Shown here one piece after another: positions 63,873-64,000 of a stretch of DNA of 64,000 nucleotides. Position numbers and translations under genes: made by a program. The stretch comes from Clostridiales bacterium. Lineage in GTDB: Bacteria; Bacillota; Clostridia; Lachnospirales; Lachnospiraceae. Numbering within the stretch: the stretch's first letter is position 1; the number at the start of each line of letters is the position of its first letter. A model generated the notes under the pieces. It searched no databases and was not told the origin of the DNA. It saw only the letters and a program-made list of their open reading frames with translations. The stretch lies in NCBI GenBank assembly GCA_029227635.1, contig JAQYAH010000005.1:103533-167532 (forward strand). The letters run 5' to 3'.

Positions 63873-64000
63873 TTATAATACCGGACGGACCACTTTAGGT
63901 CTGTGACCGGAATCTTCCAGTGCTTTAATAATTCTGTCTTTGTGGTCTGAGCCGAAAGCCTCCAGGGTGATCCTGAGTTCTACAGCCGCATTTCTATTTG
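63873..64000 (-). CDS. C-terminus of an ACT-domain enzyme, probably threonine ammonia-lyase (5' part outside window)
   Basis: Not in the ORF track. The - strand frame from the window edge reads NRNAAVELRITLEAFGSDHK and on to RIIKALEDSGHRPKVV before a TAA stop at 63875-63873. A short beta-alpha-beta pattern with VELRITLEAFG ... IIKALEDSG is typical of the ACT domain at the end of catabolic/biosynthetic threonine ammonia-lyases (IlvA/TdcB type) in clostridia. Only 41 residues are visible, so other ACT enzymes remain possible. Confidence 0.55.
   Translation of the reverse strand, partial: NRNAAVELRITLEAFGSDHKDRIIKALEDSGHRPKVVRPVL

Noticed and set aside
1-64000. Defence island, CRISPR, toxin-antitoxin, secondary-metabolite cluster or prophage
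   Set aside because: No direct repeat arrays, restriction or abortive infection genes, small paired toxin-like ORFs, or structural phage genes were recognised in either strand.

Overview
The window reads as ordinary chromosome of a low-to-mid GC Gram-positive anaerobe of the class Clostridia, most likely a member of Lachnospiraceae; this placement is inference from gene content and no search was run. The clues are RecU, SepF, Rex, HisZ with short HisG, a ribosomal protein L27 with an N-terminal extension next to its protease Prp, Firmicutes-type LexA boxes, MutL with an endonuclease motif and no MutH nearby, and the joint mreBCD / PBP2 / rodA cluster. No rRNA, tRNA, CRISPR array, insertion sequence or prophage was seen. 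Coding density is very high and no gene-free stretch exceeds about 300 bases.

Layout. Positions 1-18.7 kb run on the + strand: the 3' end of recG, rsmD, coaD, a coiled-coil protein, an RsmF-type methyltransferase, a HAD phosphatase, an unknown membrane protein, an RluA-family synthase, uppP, recU, a partial histidine operon (hisZ-hisG-hisD-hisIE), RNase G, tyrS, then rplU-prp-rpmA-obgE-yhbY-nadD-yqeK-rsfS. At 18.8-21.3 kb lies an SOS island: lexA (-) diverges from a short TM+LysM protein that looks like a YneA-type division suppressor, with four LexA boxes between them, followed by an orphan tyrosine recombinase (+). From 21.3 to 45.8 kb almost everything is on the - strand: dtd-rluD-like-lspA-aroB; a HlyD-like protein with yggS and sepF; a small P-loop protein; then the cell-wall elongation cluster radC-mreB-mreC-mreD-PBP2-rodA, a methylglyoxal-synthase-like gene and a DD-carboxypeptidase lipoprotein; and upstream of that miaB-mutS-mutL-miaA, a PLP lyase and a flavoprotein. 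asnA (+) stands alone at 46-47 kb. From 47 to 60.5 kb, again on the - strand, lie a lipid-flippase-like protein, ybeY, phoH, a zinc-ribbon/TPR protein, ftsK, O-acetylhomoserine sulfhydrylase, a CFI-box protein, yebC, alr, nnr and rex. An ABC-F ATPase (+) is followed by convergent icd and the end of a probable threonine ammonia-lyase.

How the genes work together. Three themes dominate: ribosome and tRNA maturation (rsmD, RsmF-like, two pseudouridine synthases, obgE, yhbY, rsfS, prp, ybeY, miaA, miaB, RNase G, dtd); envelope growth and division (uppP, mreBCD, rodA, PBP2, carboxypeptidase, alr, sepF, lspA, flippase, ftsK, SOS LysM protein); and DNA repair, recombination and segregation (recG, recU, lexA, mutS, mutL, radC, tyrosine recombinase).

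I found no defence system or biosynthetic cluster. The most interesting signals are subtler: (1) the SOS island with four LexA boxes and a consensus promoter beside an orphan Xer-like recombinase, with candidate recombination sites, at the point where transcription direction converges; (2) a HisIE protein carrying an N-terminal HisF-like barrel that appears to have lost its catalytic residues; (3) a methylglyoxal-synthase-like protein next to rodA that lacks the catalytic aspartate; (4) a divergent MreB with an Asp-to-Asn change in the second phosphate motif; and (5) a PBP2 with an insertion of about 250 residues.
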